Notes: a model not told the origin generated them from the letters alone. Shown: positions 48,890 through 60,690, numbered from the stretch's first letter. The stretch: DNA of 64,000 bases from Delphinus delphis (GCF_949987515.2 NC_082694.2:44912451-44976450), one strand, 5' to 3'. Numbers and translations: made by a program.

Positions 48890-49484
48890 AGAACACGGAC
48901 AGCACTCAGTGCTGTTGGTATAAGGTGGTGGTTTTCAAGTGATCTAAAGCCAAGTGAAAGAAAATTACAGAAATCCTATGTGCAAAATAAAGGTTGGCCT
49001 ACTGTGGTAGAAGTTGTGGTAAAGGTAGGTACACTGGCATCCCGTCAGCTGGACCCTACGCTCTACCCTCTTCTGAGCAGGCCCTGGAGCACCCTCAGGG
49101 TGCAGGCTCCCTTTGTTCCCTGCCCTGCTGGTGCCCTATGTCCTCAGGTTTCCATGCTGGGAACCTCACCTTCCCTAGAACCCAAGGTTCCTCCGTTCCA
49201 TTCTCTCCAGGCTTAAGCATAAATGTCTATTAGCTGAGCTGTTAAAATGTTTCATTAGCTGAGTGTGTGCTAATGTTACCCACTCTCTCCAAAACAAGTG
49301 CATTCTCACAGTTTTTCTAAACAGAACACCTTGGCCTGACCCATGGATCCCCAACCAGTCAGTTGGAGAACTCGGTGTAGCTGATCATGGTGCAGTCCCT
49401 GTGGCCATATTCCCCCCTTCCTACTGCTCCAGCAAATTCCAGTAGAAATGCCTGCAGGATTGAAATTCTGGGGTTCCTTTCAAC
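48890..49484. other. unique non-coding DNA
   Basis: Overlapping plus-strand frames at 48,887-49,233 are not recognised. No repeat was identified. Confidence 0.45.
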
Positions 49485-49495
49485 TCAAACTTCCT

Positions 49496-49707
49496 GGGCT
49501 TCCCTGGTGGCACAGTGGTTGAGAGTCCGCCTGCCGATGCAGGGGACACGGGTTCGTGCCCCGGTCCGGGAAGATCCCACATGCCGCGGAGCAGCTGGGC
49601 CCGTGAGCCATGGCCGCTGAGCCTGCACATCCGGAGCCTGTGCTCCGCAACGGGAGAAGCCACAACAGTGAGAGGCCCGCATACTGCAAAAAAAAAAACA
49701 ACAACAA
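49496..49707 (+). repeat. CHR SINE, short young form, with target duplication
   Basis: It is very close to the copies at 42,405 and 43,561 (GTTGAGAGTCCGCCTGCCG, TCCGGAGCCTGTGCTCCGC). CAAACTTCCT flanks it perfectly (49,486-49,495 and 49,708-49,717). Confidence 0.97.
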
Positions 49708-49717
49708 CAAACTTCCT

Positions 49718-50868
49718 GTCAACATAAACACACTCTTCCCCATAAGCAAACATTTCCTTGTTCCTTCATACTCCCAGTTAATTGCAAGGAAACAGAGTAA
49801 ACAAAGTTTTTGATGGAACCTTGGATGGCACAAGACACATCCCATTCAGAGCAGTAGGAACAGAATGCAAAGTGGCTGTACCACCCACCCTTTGACCCTG
49901 GCATCACTCCAGCCCATCCCACCTCAGCACTGCATGGACTCCTCCAAGACTGACCTTGGCTGCCTGCTATCTTGGGCTTCATGCTTGCATTCTGGCTCCT
50001 CCCTTGATTAGATTACTGGGGCAACAATGCGTTTATCCTTGACTTTACATCCTGCTGACCTCCTTTTACGTGGGGATCCACTTTTCACTCCAGACCCTAA
50101 TGCAGGCCCTGGTGCTCTTACTGTTGTTCACTGACCAGTGGCTCTTCTGGGTTCACATGATCCTGGTTGCTTCAAGACACCAGGCCCTGACAGCCACAAA
50201 TGGTGAGCTGTATCTGCCAGCTAGAATCTGGGACCGTTTTCCAGGAGACCTTGCCTGGCTCTAAACTGTCTGTCCTACGAGCCCATTTCCATTCAGTCCC
50301 AAACTGAGCAACCCCAGTCTCAGTAGCCTCCTGACTTGACATCGTATGTGTTCTTCCAGCTATTTGACTTGGGCTTCCCTCTGCAAACATTAGCCTTGTT
50401 CACCTTTGTGCTCTGTGTCCTCTAGAGCCCTTTGCCGGCCCCACCCCCAGTACCTGCCCCACTACAAGAAGTCACACTCTCACTGTCACCACTATAGGAC
50501 ATTCTACTGGCCCCTGAGGAATCAGCATGAACCAGTCAGAGAAATCATTTTACAGACAGGGGGTTTTGATTTCCTTAAATTCACCGTGTAGGGCAGGAGT
50601 TATCCTCAGAAGGAAATATAAAATAGGGGATGTAAATCTGGACTCCTGGTCAAGAAGGAGGTACAGAACTTTTATAAAGGATAAAAGATTTACTGTCTCT
50701 CCTACCATTCTACCACATGGGATGAGGCCTGCTGGGAACATTGTGAGGGAGATGTTTATCAGGAGGATAGTAAAGGACTTAGGACTCTTGTTATCTACCT
50801 TCCATAAGCGGGCACTTTTCTCTTTTGTATTTCTTAGGGAGAAAAAAAGTGTCGGCTTGAACTCCTCG
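49718..50868. other. unique non-coding DNA
   Basis: No gene or named repeat is recognised. A 64-codon plus-strand frame at 50,070-50,264 has a leucine-rich start, but I see no support for it as an exon. Confidence 0.45.
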
Positions 50869-50871
50869 TGC

Positions 50872-51072
50872 TTTTTTTTTTTTGTGGTACGCGGGCCTCT
50901 CACTGCTGTGGCCTCTCCTGTCGCAGAGCACAGGCTCCGGACGCGCAGGCTCAGCGGCCATGGCTCACGGGCCCAGCCGCTCCGCGTCACGTGGGTTCCT
51001 CCCGGACCGGGGCACAAACCCGCGTCCCCTGCATCGGCAGGTGGACTCTCAACCACTACGCCACCAGGGAAT
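50872..51072 (-). repeat. CHR SINE, short young form, minus strand
   Basis: The reverse of the short type is clear: a T run, then GTGGTACGCGGGCCTCTCAC, CCATGGCTCACGGGCCCAGC and CAACCACTACGCCACCAGGG. CCTCGTG on each side, next to a T-rich run, is probably the target duplication. Confidence 0.95.
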
Positions 51073-51083
51073 ACCCCCTCGTG

Positions 51084-51433
51084 ATTTTTTTAAATTTTTT
51101 AATTAATTAATTTATTTTTGGCTGCATTGGATCTTTGCAAAGATCTTTCTCTAGTTGCAGTGAGCAGGGGCTACTCTTCATTGCGGTGTGTGGGCTTCTC
51201 ATTGCAGTGGCTTCTCTTGTTGCAGAGCTCAGGCTCTAGGCGAGTGGGCTTCAGTAGTTGTGGCACTGGGGTCAGTAGTTGTGGTTCGCGGGCTCTAGAG
51301 TGCAGGCTCAGTAGTTGTGACACAGAGGCTTAGTTGCTCCGCGGCATGTGGGATCCTCCCGGACCGGGGCACGAACCCGTGTCCCCGGCATCGGCAAGCG
51401 GACTCTCAACCACTGCGCCACCAGGGTAGCCCT
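51084..51433 (-). repeat. CHR SINE, long form, minus strand, adjacent to another
   Basis: A T/A-rich tail is followed by TTTTTGGCTGCATTGGATCTTTG, repeated CAGTAGTTGTGGC-type units and CAACCACTGCGCCACCAGGG. It lies only some ten bases from the previous SINE in the same orientation. The younger SINE seems to have landed in or beside this T-rich tail. Confidence 0.95.
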
Positions 51434-52605
51434 ACCATTTATTTTTTGTACTTGTAATTATTATTTTGTCCAGCTAATTAGAGCACCTAAGTAACATCCT
51501 GTGAAATGTGCTCCAAAGAATCTGCCTAACTTAGGAAGAAACCATGTTTAGATCCTCCTCTTTGAACTTTCCATATAGGGAAAAGAGCCAGAACACCTGC
51601 TTGACTTAAATCTCTAGTGTGAATAAAATATATGTATTCATACATATACATACACTGTATGTATAATTTGAAAGTGGTTGTTTTAAAAAATGTTTTCTCT
51701 GTGGTCATTTTCTTTCAAAAAAATAAACCACATTAAGATTCTTGAAAATTGGGCTGTGGTGGGTTATAAGGTAGAAGCAGAAATTGTTCTGAGGCTGGAA
51801 ATAGGCTGTAGATTATTAAACCCAGTGTCTACAGGTGGCCAAATCTCCCCTCTCCCCCTCCGCAATGACTGGACATAATGTGGAACCCATCACTCTGGAA
51901 GGTCTCAGGAAGCTCTGACAAAAAGAGCATCTTCGGAAGGTAGACTCTGTCCACTTAATTTTCTCCCACCTTGAGCTGCTGGGTTTGGTTGCGTGGTGGC
52001 CCGCTAGCAGCCTGCAGATCGCGCTGTTAGGTGTACTGCAGGCCTAAGTTCACTCTTTAGAAATCTTTCCAAACAGAAAGGACTTGTGGGCCAAAGTTTC
52101 GTTGTTTTCGTTTTTCCTTTCCTATCCCAACCAAGTTGGATTCCTTTTCTCACAATTTGGACCATGTCCTTGCATTTCCTATGAATAAGATTGTCAGCTT
52201 CAGAGACGTCTATATTTGGTGATAGGGAATTACGTTCAGCAGTTTTACAACGTTCTCCCTAATCATCTCTCCTGGTCCCTGGATGTGCTGGCTCTGTGCC
52301 CAGTACAAAAATGAAAGATTAGTTAACTGGATGCACTAGGTACATGGCCGCCAGCTGCATGTAGGACGCATGATTAACTCTCTTACTTCTAAGTGCTGCC
52401 CACACTCCTCTGCCCTAAAAATAATGCAGTTCTTTCTTGTTTAATACTATTGACTCCTCTATAGAAAGAAACAGAGAGAAAAAAGTCTCTAACTTTTGAT
52501 AGCTCAGAGCTGGATCTGTCAGCAATCTGAAATACATTCAGTCTCTGATCATAAAACATTTTCGTATGTCGCTCCGAGGGGGTTAGAAGACATTACCGCC
52601 GAATC

Positions 52606-52627
52606 TGATTTCACATATGTGAAATCA
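52606..52627. other. 22-bp perfect palindrome
   Basis: The two 11-base halves are exact reverse complements with no spacer. The inner part is TTTCACATATGTGAAA, centred on the E-box-type CATATG. Confidence 0.95.
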
Positions 52628-52674
52628 TGAGGTTCATGAGGGCAAAAGTAAGATGTCAACACCCAGCCCCCAAA

Positions 52675-52730
52675 ACAGCCACGAAATAGGAAATAAACAC
52701 ATACAGCCAAGAAATAGGAAATAAGGAAAC
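52675..52730. repeat. 28-bp tandem duplication
   Basis: ACAGCCACGAAATAGGAAAT and ACAGCCAAGAAATAGGAAAT begin the two adjacent copies. They differ at a few positions. Confidence 0.9.
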
Positions 52731-55479
52731 AAGCATACTTTCTGAGTGATAAACTCTGAAATCAACGCTTAATGGCCCTGGGCAGAGATATGTAAAATCT
52801 CCTTAAAGGGGCAGAAATCAATCATCTAGCCTATGCCTTTAAGGCTTGACTGCTGTCCACTCAAGCATAAACGTGTATTTAAAGAAAAAAATGCACATTA
52901 TTTGTAAAAGAAAACATAGAAATGTTACATGGCGGCTTTTTGGGTTGTTATATAATATGGATATATTAATTTTGTCTCGTCACTGCTATTCTTTCCATCT
53001 GTCTTTTTTCCCATGGGAGATACTCACTGGAATAAAAATATTTTTCCCTATATTTTTTTTTACTTGCTAACATAGTGGATCTGCTTGAGAGCTGTTATTA
53101 AACACACTCATCTGACTTGGTTGGGATAGAGCCACCAATACCTTCTGAATTTAAGCTACAGCTGAAATATTTTGATAAGAAAAACGGGAAATTGCTCTAC
53201 AAATAAACCAAGGTACACTCAGGATTGAATCAAAACTTTTCCTTCATGGGAAATAACCTAGCGATATCTCTGTTTTCTTTTGAACAGAAAAGAGCTGGCA
53301 CAGTATATGGCTTATTGTACCACTGTTAAATTCGTTCAAATTAGGTCTTATGGATGAAACATACTGACGATCATATCCTTTGGGTGGACTCCTCAGCAGC
53401 TGTCCAATGAACTAGGCTTCATAAATAGAACATTGAGAAAAATATTTCTGCTGCTTCATGGACACACCCGTAACACATTCATACAATGGTCTCCCCATGC
53501 CCTGGACTTACACACACTCTGTAGTACACAGCGAACAGTTAGCATTCAAAAATTATACATGTTGATTTGATGTACCACAAGGATATTCATCCTAGCTAGT
53601 CATCTGTCAGGGATATGTATCTCCTAAAAACTTTTAATTGCTAGAGATTTTGACTCAATTTTGACAATCAGATTTGATGTTCCCTACCACCTCACCAGTT
53701 AGAAGAAAGAAAAAAAACAAAACAAAACTACTGCACTCCTCAGCCTTCTGATTTGAGTGATTGTGCCATGATGACTTAATTTGCTTTTCATACTTTGCGG
53801 AGGAATTTAAATAGCTCAGATGCTTAACTCTTGAAAAAGTGGTTACTAGTCACATCACACATAGCAACTACTTCCTTTAAGAAATGTCACAAGGATGTTT
53901 ATAATTTATTGCTGGGCTTGTTCAGCATAGCATACAAATCAACTTACATATTTACATCCAGCATCAAATAGGATCTTAAAGGCACTGCTCAAGCCAATCA
54001 AAGTAGGCACCCTTACTGGCAACCCCATGGCTCTGCTTTTCCTCACGCTAGCATTTTTCTAGACGTTAAAATAATCCCATTCCTATGATGTAGGAGTGCA
54101 TATATGTGGTCAGAACCACAAAACACAAGTAAAAGTTGGCACAGGCACCATTCCATGAGTGTCCGTAGCACTCAAAGCTGTTGACCATAGGAGAAGGGAA
54201 CTCCAAAGCAAAGGCTTCGCTGGAAACCACGGCCACATGGATTTAGTGGTCACTGTTCATAGGCCCTGGGGAATAGTTGTATGACTGGCCCCAAACCACA
54301 GTGATGTCAGTGACCTTGTGGAGTTGATCCCTAATATCATACCTAAAAGCACAGGTAGCAAATTGTCTAGGCTGAGTAAATGGATCCTGAGATGAGAAGG
54401 ACTTTGGAATAGGCCTACGGTTCCCGGGACTACCATCCTGATAAAACCCTCTCTAACTGCTAAATGCTGTCTGAAATTGCCTTATTTCTTTGGCTTAGGG
54501 CTTTGATACGCCTTTTTAAAATGAAAATATTTGAGAGAGGTATAATACTGTATGCTGTTCTTAGTTACCCGTGTCTTAATATGAATAAGGAATAGCATGT
54601 TCCTAAGATAAAGTATCCACAGAGCTTGGAGATGTAGGAAGAACCTGCCTGCCATGAACCCTTGGGTAAAGGATGCTCCTGAAGGTGAGGAGCTAAGGGC
54701 TTGATGCTTGATGTTTTGCTAATGGCCGCCCTCGGAACCCTCGTAACTTTCATTCCCATGGAGAGCACTGGTGTCTAAGCTGCCTGCTGGTGACCCCGTA
54801 CAAAGCTGCAGCAAACCGAGTGAGCTGCCTGGGTCCTGAGCAGAAAGAAGAACTGCTGCTCCACAGAGGCAGTGTTGTGTAGCAGAAAGAAATGCGACTT
54901 GTGGATGGCAAACCCTTTTGTAGCTTTCTGTGGCTTATTCCTATATGATCAAGTCTCCTCCTATGGAACATCAGCCCACTCTAGATATTTACAAAATTAA
55001 CATTTCAAGTTAATTCCCAAACCCAGCCCACCCCTGAGAGCCTGCCAGTGCACAGGGCTGCAGAAACCCTTCCACAGCAAGGAATGGCAATCAGTGGATC
55101 TCAAGAGAAGGGCCAATGCCCCATCTGCATTCTTAACTCGTTGCCACCATCGTGTCTCTGCCCAGAGATTTAAGATTTATTTTGTACCTTTCTGAGTGAA
55201 TCTCAAAGCCCTTTACAGGCAAGAATAAGGGTTATCCCAGGACAGGACTCTTAGTCTGTATTCATCAGATTATACTTGGCCAAAGCAACAGTCGCAGTTG
55301 GAAGCAGGAACAGCCTTCATGTTTCCTAAGAAGTCTGGTAGGGATTTTGAAATCACAGGTTGAGTCTGGAGTATGAGACAAGTCTCAAAGTAACTAAAAT
55401 ATGTGGCAGGGGTGTGTTTCACTGTGACCTACACATAGCATATGCTGTTTCCTTTAATCCAATTGGCCAGGTGGTGATA

Positions 55480-55670
55480 GTGGGCAGTGGATAATAATAA
55501 CAACAGCAACAACTAACATTTACATAGCATTTACTATGCACCAGACACTGTTCTAAGACTTGCACATGCATTAACTGATAACATCCTATAAGACAGGTAC
55601 TATTTGTATCCTCCCACTTGACAGATGAAAAAACTGAGGCACAGAGAGTTTAAGTAACTTGCAAAGGGCA
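55480..55670 (-). repeat. MIR SINE, minus strand
   Basis: Reverse MIR is seen in CATTTACTATGCACCAGACACTG, CATGCATTAACTGATAACATCC and CAGATGAAAAAACTGAGGCAC. Confidence 0.88.
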
Positions 55671-55694
55671 TATAACAATAATTGAATTAATTAC

Positions 55695-55812
55695 ATTTTA
55701 AATTCTCAAAATAACTACTACTGATATTACCTTCATTTTGCAGAGAAGGAAGTTGAGGCTCAGAGGCAAGTAATATATCGAAGGTCACACAGTGTTGAAG
55801 TGGTGGCATGGC
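55695..55812 (-). repeat. second MIR SINE fragment, minus strand
   Basis: TTTTGCAGAGAAGGAAGTTGAGG and CGAAGGTCACACAGTGTTG are reverse MIR core. It lies directly after another MIR in the same orientation. Confidence 0.75.
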
Positions 55813-55814
55813 CC

Positions 55815-56290
55815 ACCCCTAACATTTGGGGGAGCTGGAGCAAGAGTACAGAGACCCATAGTCCATGGCAAAACTTTTACATCAAGCTCAAGTTAAACAA
55901 AATGTGCTCTCTTCCGTTGTTTTGAAGAATATACCTTCAAAACAACCTGGAAGACCAGATTCACATTTAGAATTTTCAGACTTCTTGGTCTGAGCCAGAA
56001 GAGGTGGGGCACAGAGAGTCATACCCCAGTCCCTGGCCCAGTACCCTTCTCTTCTCACCCCTGAAACTCACATCCAGAAACTCTAGTGTGCATGACCTAC
56101 TCCTGTCCATACTCTCTACAAATAGCTGCCCTAAGCCACCCTGAAACCTAGGGTATGCATATCCCGGGGAGGACACACCTGGGAGTGGCCTGCACAGGTC
56201 CTGGAAGCAGGCTCAGGGCTACTGACAGGGGAATTCTGGTGTCTTATTATGGTCTAGGGGGAGGGATATGGGCTCTGGTGGGCATGTTTT
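55815..56290. other. unique non-coding DNA
   Basis: No gene or repeat is recognised. Confidence 0.45.
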
Positions 56291-56303
56291 TTGACCTGGT
56301 TTT

Positions 56304-56512
56304 GTTTTTGTTTTGTTTTTGCGGTACGCGGGCCTCTCACTGTTGTGGCCTCTCCCGTTGTAGAGCACAGGCTCCGGACGCGCAGGCTCAGTGGTCATGG
56401 CTCATGGGCCCAGCCGCTCCGCGGCATGTGGGATCTTCCCTGACCGGGGCACGAACTCGTGTCCCCTGCATCGGCAGGCGGACTCTCAACCACTGCGCCA
56501 CTAGGGAAGCCC
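56304..56512 (-). repeat. CHR SINE, short young form, minus strand, with target duplication
   Basis: The reverse short type is seen in TTGCGGTACGCGGGCCTCTC, CCGCTCCGCGGCATGTGGG and CACTGCGCCACTAGGGAAGC. TGACCTGGTTTT flanks it perfectly (56,292-56,303 and 56,513-56,524). The 156-codon plus-strand frame here is mainly SINE. Confidence 0.97.
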
Positions 56513-56525
56513 TGACCTGGTTTTT

Positions 56526-58004
56526 GACCTTCACTCCATGGGGTGGAGCACGCCTTGAAGAGGGCCGCAGTGGGACCCTCTGGAGCTCATGGCCCAGGGC
56601 AGAGGGCCCAGTTGCCTGGCTCTGAGAGTGGCACTGGTCACAGTACCAGGGCTTCAAACATGTCTGCCTGACTCCAATGTCCTTGCCCTACTCAACCACC
56701 ATTAATGTCACCCCTCTGCCTCTGACCCCAATTTGGAAATTGAAGCTGAAGAGGAATGCTGTGGGAAGGAAGGAACCCTGTGAGTAGGGGGCACAGAGAT
56801 TTCCCCTCACCCACTCTCACACTTTCCCTTTTCCACTGGGTCCTGCCTCTAGCAGCTGGCCAGGCTGCATAAACACGGCCCAGAGCAAATCCAAATCCTG
56901 ACCACACCCTTCCTTGTTTACGAACACAAAGCAGGGAAAGAAAGATTAGGCACTGCCTCGAAAATATTTCTTTTAAAAAATCTGTTAATTCTCTCTAACC
57001 CTGGAAGATAACACTTCTGAAAAAATAATTTACCTAGAGAAAGCCCTTTTTCTTTCTTCAGACTTCAGCACAGCCAAAAGGCTTGCCTAGCCAGTCCCTC
57101 TACTGCAGTTACTTCCTGGCACCTGGCATGGGCTATTTACAGGGTTTTAGGAAGGAGCCTGTCAATCTGTCCAGGCTTCTAAATTTAGTTTCCATACATA
57201 AAAGCAATTTCCTGTGTTGGTTATCATAATTAAAATTTTCCACAGGCTTAATTTTGTATTGTTGACACTCAAATATCATCATTCACGGTGTCTTGCTGCC
57301 TTTTTAAAGAACCACTTTAACACCCTGACACACCAGCAGCTTGCAAGCCCCGGCACTCAGAGCTGAAACTCCAGTGGGCAATGCCCGTGGATTCGGATTG
57401 CTGCAGGGTATTTCCACTCATCCGAGGGCTGGGCTCATTAGCACCCTCTCTGCTTTTCCAAAGGCACTGGGGGAGTGAAGACAGACGTGCCCAAATACCA
57501 GGGCCCTTGTGTCCTAGTCCTGGAACCTCAGAAATCCACCCAAAGCAACATGAACAAAACATGGTGTTTTGTCATAAAGAGCAGGCCAGACTTGACAGGG
57601 AATGTATCAGATCTTTCCAAAGGATTGGAAACAGAATTATGAAAGGCACCAGTAACTGATCTTTCTTCTTGCCAACCCCTATCCCGCCACGATAGTTTAT
57701 TGTATCACTTCTTTCTCCCTGCAATCCACTTTTCTCTGCTTCCCCACTCCTCTGCACCCCAAATAGCTGGGCAGGCAGCACTGCATGTCCTCTGGTTTGG
57801 AGCTCTGGTTTAACTGCAGCTCAGTTCCAAATCCAGAGCATCTGATTGGTCCAGCCTGAGTCAGGCGCCCATGTCTGGTCCAATTGGCTGTGGCTAAAGA
57901 GGATGGATAGATTCTGGGACAGTACAAATAAACCTGCAGGTCACATCCTTGGGGTGGAGTGGGTGCGAAGTCCTCATGAAGAGGGGGTGGGCAAATGCTC
58001 TAAA
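56526..58004. other. unique non-coding DNA
   Basis: No gene is recognised, although the stretch is moderately GC-rich and gives several short frames (56,692-56,907; 57,317-57,659; 57,572-57,927). They overlap on both strands and resemble nothing known. A possible old repeat patch (CTGATTGGTCCAGCCTGAGTC, 57,842) could not be assigned. Confidence 0.4.
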
Positions 58005-58005
58005 G

Positions 58006-60682
58006 TAGTGGCCCCCAACCTTTTGGGCACCAGGGACTGGTTTCGTGGAAGACAATTTTTCTACGGATGGTGGGTGGGGTAGGGGAATGGTTTGGGGATG
58101 ATTCAAGTGCATTACATTTATTGTGCACTTTATTTCTATTATTATTACATTGTAATATATAATGAAATAATTATACAACTCACCATAATGCCTGAGCTTG
58201 TCTTCCTGCAACTAGATGGTCCCATCTGGGGGTGACGGGAGACAGTGACACCCGAAGTGTGTTGCTTATGTCCAGTCTACTCCGTAATCTCGATTTGGTT
58301 GCTGTCACTGCAGAAAACCATGCTTCTCAAAGATAGGATGCTGGAAATGGAAGCAGGCTTTTCGGTGCTTTTGTGGCAATCTCAGGATATTCCACCTTGA
58401 CTTTAATCCAGAACGTATGGAGATTTGAAGTTGTCTCAAACATGGTTTTAAGGCCACTGTCATTTGTGATCTCAAGCAGTTGATCCTCTTCTAGCATGGA
58501 CAAAGTCGATTCACCTGGCTTATTCACGAACGGGTCGTGGATCCATTCCTTCCCCATCTGGGGGTCTTTTGTGGTTGGGAAGTAATGCTCAAACTCTTTT
58601 GAAAGCTGAGACAGGTGATCATGCCCCAGCTGGGAGAAAGAAGGCCCTGGCTCTTTCAAAATCTCTGCTAATGTTTGAAACATGTCAAAAATCCCAATGT
58701 TCACTCGTCGCCCCCATAATTCCAGTTTGGCTTTGAATGCAGCCACTTTATCTGCCGACTTGAACACAGTTGTCGTTCTCCCCTGAAGTGACAGATTGAG
58801 TTCGCTGAGCAGGTTGAATATGTCACACAAGTAAGCAAGTTTTGCGGTCCTTCCTGTGTTACTGAAATGTGCTGTCAGTGGTGACTGTTTTTCTAAAAGA
58901 AATCTCTAGAGCGGCTCTCGTAACTCAAAAACCCTGGCCAGTGATCTACCTTTAGAAGCCATCTCACTTCTGTGTATGAGAGAAGACGTGTGTGCTCTGG
59001 GTCCATCTCCTCACAGAGCTGCACGAACAGATGTGAGTTAAGGGCATCTACTTTAATGTGGTTCATTATATCAATCACATCCCGCAAAACGTTATTAAGT
59101 TCAGGTGACGCTTATCGGCTAGCCAGCATTTCTCTATGGATGACACAGTGCATAGACTCACATTCAGAAACGACCTCTTTGACCTGAGTAGTGAAACCAG
59201 AAAGCCATCCAGTCATGGCAGCTGCTCTGTCCATGCATATACCGACATAAAATGACCAATTCAGTTTTCCTGATATGTAATCATCCAAAGACTTGAATAG
59301 TTCTGCAGCTGTGGTGTTGGTTGACAACAAAAGTGCACGTAACATATCCTCATGCACATCCTCCTGAAAAATATATCGCACAAACACAAGCATTGTTGCC
59401 TTGCTGTCAACATCGGTAGACTCGTCAACCTGGATTGTGTACCACGGTGACTCATTAATCCTCTCTAATAATTGTGCCTCAATATCTTCTGCTATTTCAT
59501 CAATTCATGTAGTTATGGTGCTAGCTGAAAGAGGAACACGTGCCACCTTTTGAACTGCAGCCTCTCCTAAAAGTTCATGACAAATGTTCTTAGCAGCAGG
59601 CAGCATCAACTCTTCACCCATAGTAAAGGGCTTCTTAGCTTTAGCAATGGGGTTGGCCACTAAGAATGATGCTCTCAGTGCAGACACATTTGATGAAGTG
59701 GTGGCCTTCAATAATTGCTTCTGTTCTTTGTGTTTACATTTTTTTTCTTTTGCAGAACTCCAGAGGCTTGTCTTTTAATGCAGGGTGCTGTGTCTCCACG
59801 TGACAAAGCAGTTTTGAAGGTTTCGTGGTTTCATTGGATAACCGCTAGCCACATGTTATACAAAGTGGGTTTGGAGGATGTGAATCACCTGTTGCAATGA
59901 ACCTGTAATTTAAGTAGGACTCTTGGTATTTTCTTTTAAATGCAGCCTTTTTTTGTTGGCAGCCTTAGAATCTTCTGCTGCCTCATCATTGGGTCTATCC
60001 TCCTTTTCAAAGAAGCTCTCAAGTGACATTTGTTTTTTTACTCATTTTGGCTAGGGTTAGCATGTGGGCTTAGCAAAACTGTGACTGAGGCAAGTGTGCA
60101 GTGCAGAAAAGAGGCAAAGATGGAAGTGGTAAATAAAATAATGGGCGGGCCACTCGCAGACTAAAATAAGTGTCGGATTCTGACTTAATGCCTGCTACCA
60201 GATGCAGCTGTACAATTGAAGTACATCAACTCACTTGCCACTATAAAGTCTGCCACCAGATGCAGCTGAATTGTCAGTTGCCACTCACGGATAGGGTTTT
60301 GGTATGAGTCTGCAAGCAACTGGTCTCTGTGCAGTCAGACCTCTCTGCTAATGATAATCTGTATTTGCAGCCGCTCCCCAGTGCTAGCATCACTGCCTCA
60401 GCTCCACCTCAGACCATCAGGCACTAGATTCTCATAAGGAGCACGCAACCTAGATCCCTCGCATGTGCAGTTCACAGCAAGGTTCGCGCTCCGATGAGAA
60501 TCTAATGCTGCTGCAGATCTGACAGGAGGTGGAGCTCAGGCGGTAATGAGAACGATGGGAGCGGCTGTAAATACAGATGAAGCTTCACTCGCTCGCCCAC
60601 TGCTCACCTCCTGCTGGGCAGCCCGTTTCCTAACAGGCCACGGACTGGTAGTGGTCCGTGGCCCAGGGGGTAGGGACCCCTG
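58006..60682 (-). mobile_element. near-complete Charlie3-type hAT DNA transposon
   Basis: The 2,677-bp element starts TAGTGGCCCCCAACCTTTTGG and ends GGGTAGGGACCCCTG, so the tips are inverted copies. CTCTAAAG (57,998-58,005) and TTCCAAAG (60,683-60,690) are an 8-bp target duplication with two mismatches, the length expected for hAT elements. Both terminal regions match MER1, the short internally deleted derivative of Charlie3 (GGCACCAGGGACTGGTTTCG on the left, CCGTTTCCTAACAGGCCACGG on the right). Unlike MER1, this copy keeps the central transposase gene. The length is close to that of the full element. Strand is given by the transposase. Confidence 0.9.
58180..60029 (-). pseudogene. dead hAT (Charlie3) transposase gene
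   Basis: Once this coded for the cut-and-paste transposase of the element. Reading on the minus strand from ATG at 60,027-60,029, an acidic start (MSLESFFEK) leads to a BED zinc finger: YLNYRF, C-x2-C at 59,851-59,862 and H-x4-H at 59,785-59,802. Next come KKPFTMGEE, the first catalytic aspartate region DESTDV (59,409-59,426), CMDRAAAMTG, where families usually have CTDGAAAM, and an HCVIHREMLAS block, then EVRWL and the helical and dimerisation C-terminus. The nominal length is about 616 codons. In-frame stops lie at 59,845, 59,505, 59,112, 58,906 and 58,327, and frameshifts near 59,940, 59,741 and 58,930. The original stop is probably at 58,180-58,182. Domesticated relatives of hAT origin in mammals include ZBED and FAM200 proteins, but this copy cannot be one of them. 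Confidence 0.88.
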
Positions 60683-60690
60683 TTCCAAAG

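Larger units (their letters stand above)
51436..55478. other. 4 kb largely repeat-free non-coding DNA
   Basis: No interspersed repeat was recognised and no open frame is convincing. Two small structures stand out: a 22-bp perfect palindrome at 52,606-52,627 and a 28-bp tandem duplication at 52,675-52,730. It is the longest repeat-poor stretch in the right half and a reasonable place to look for conserved regulatory sequence. Confidence 0.45.

Noticed and set aside
58327..58830. 167-codon minus-strand frame resembling a host ZBED/FAM200-type gene
   Set aside because: It lies inside a Charlie3 transposon with TIRs and a target duplication. Upstream in-frame stops and frameshifts show it is the tail of the dead transposase.
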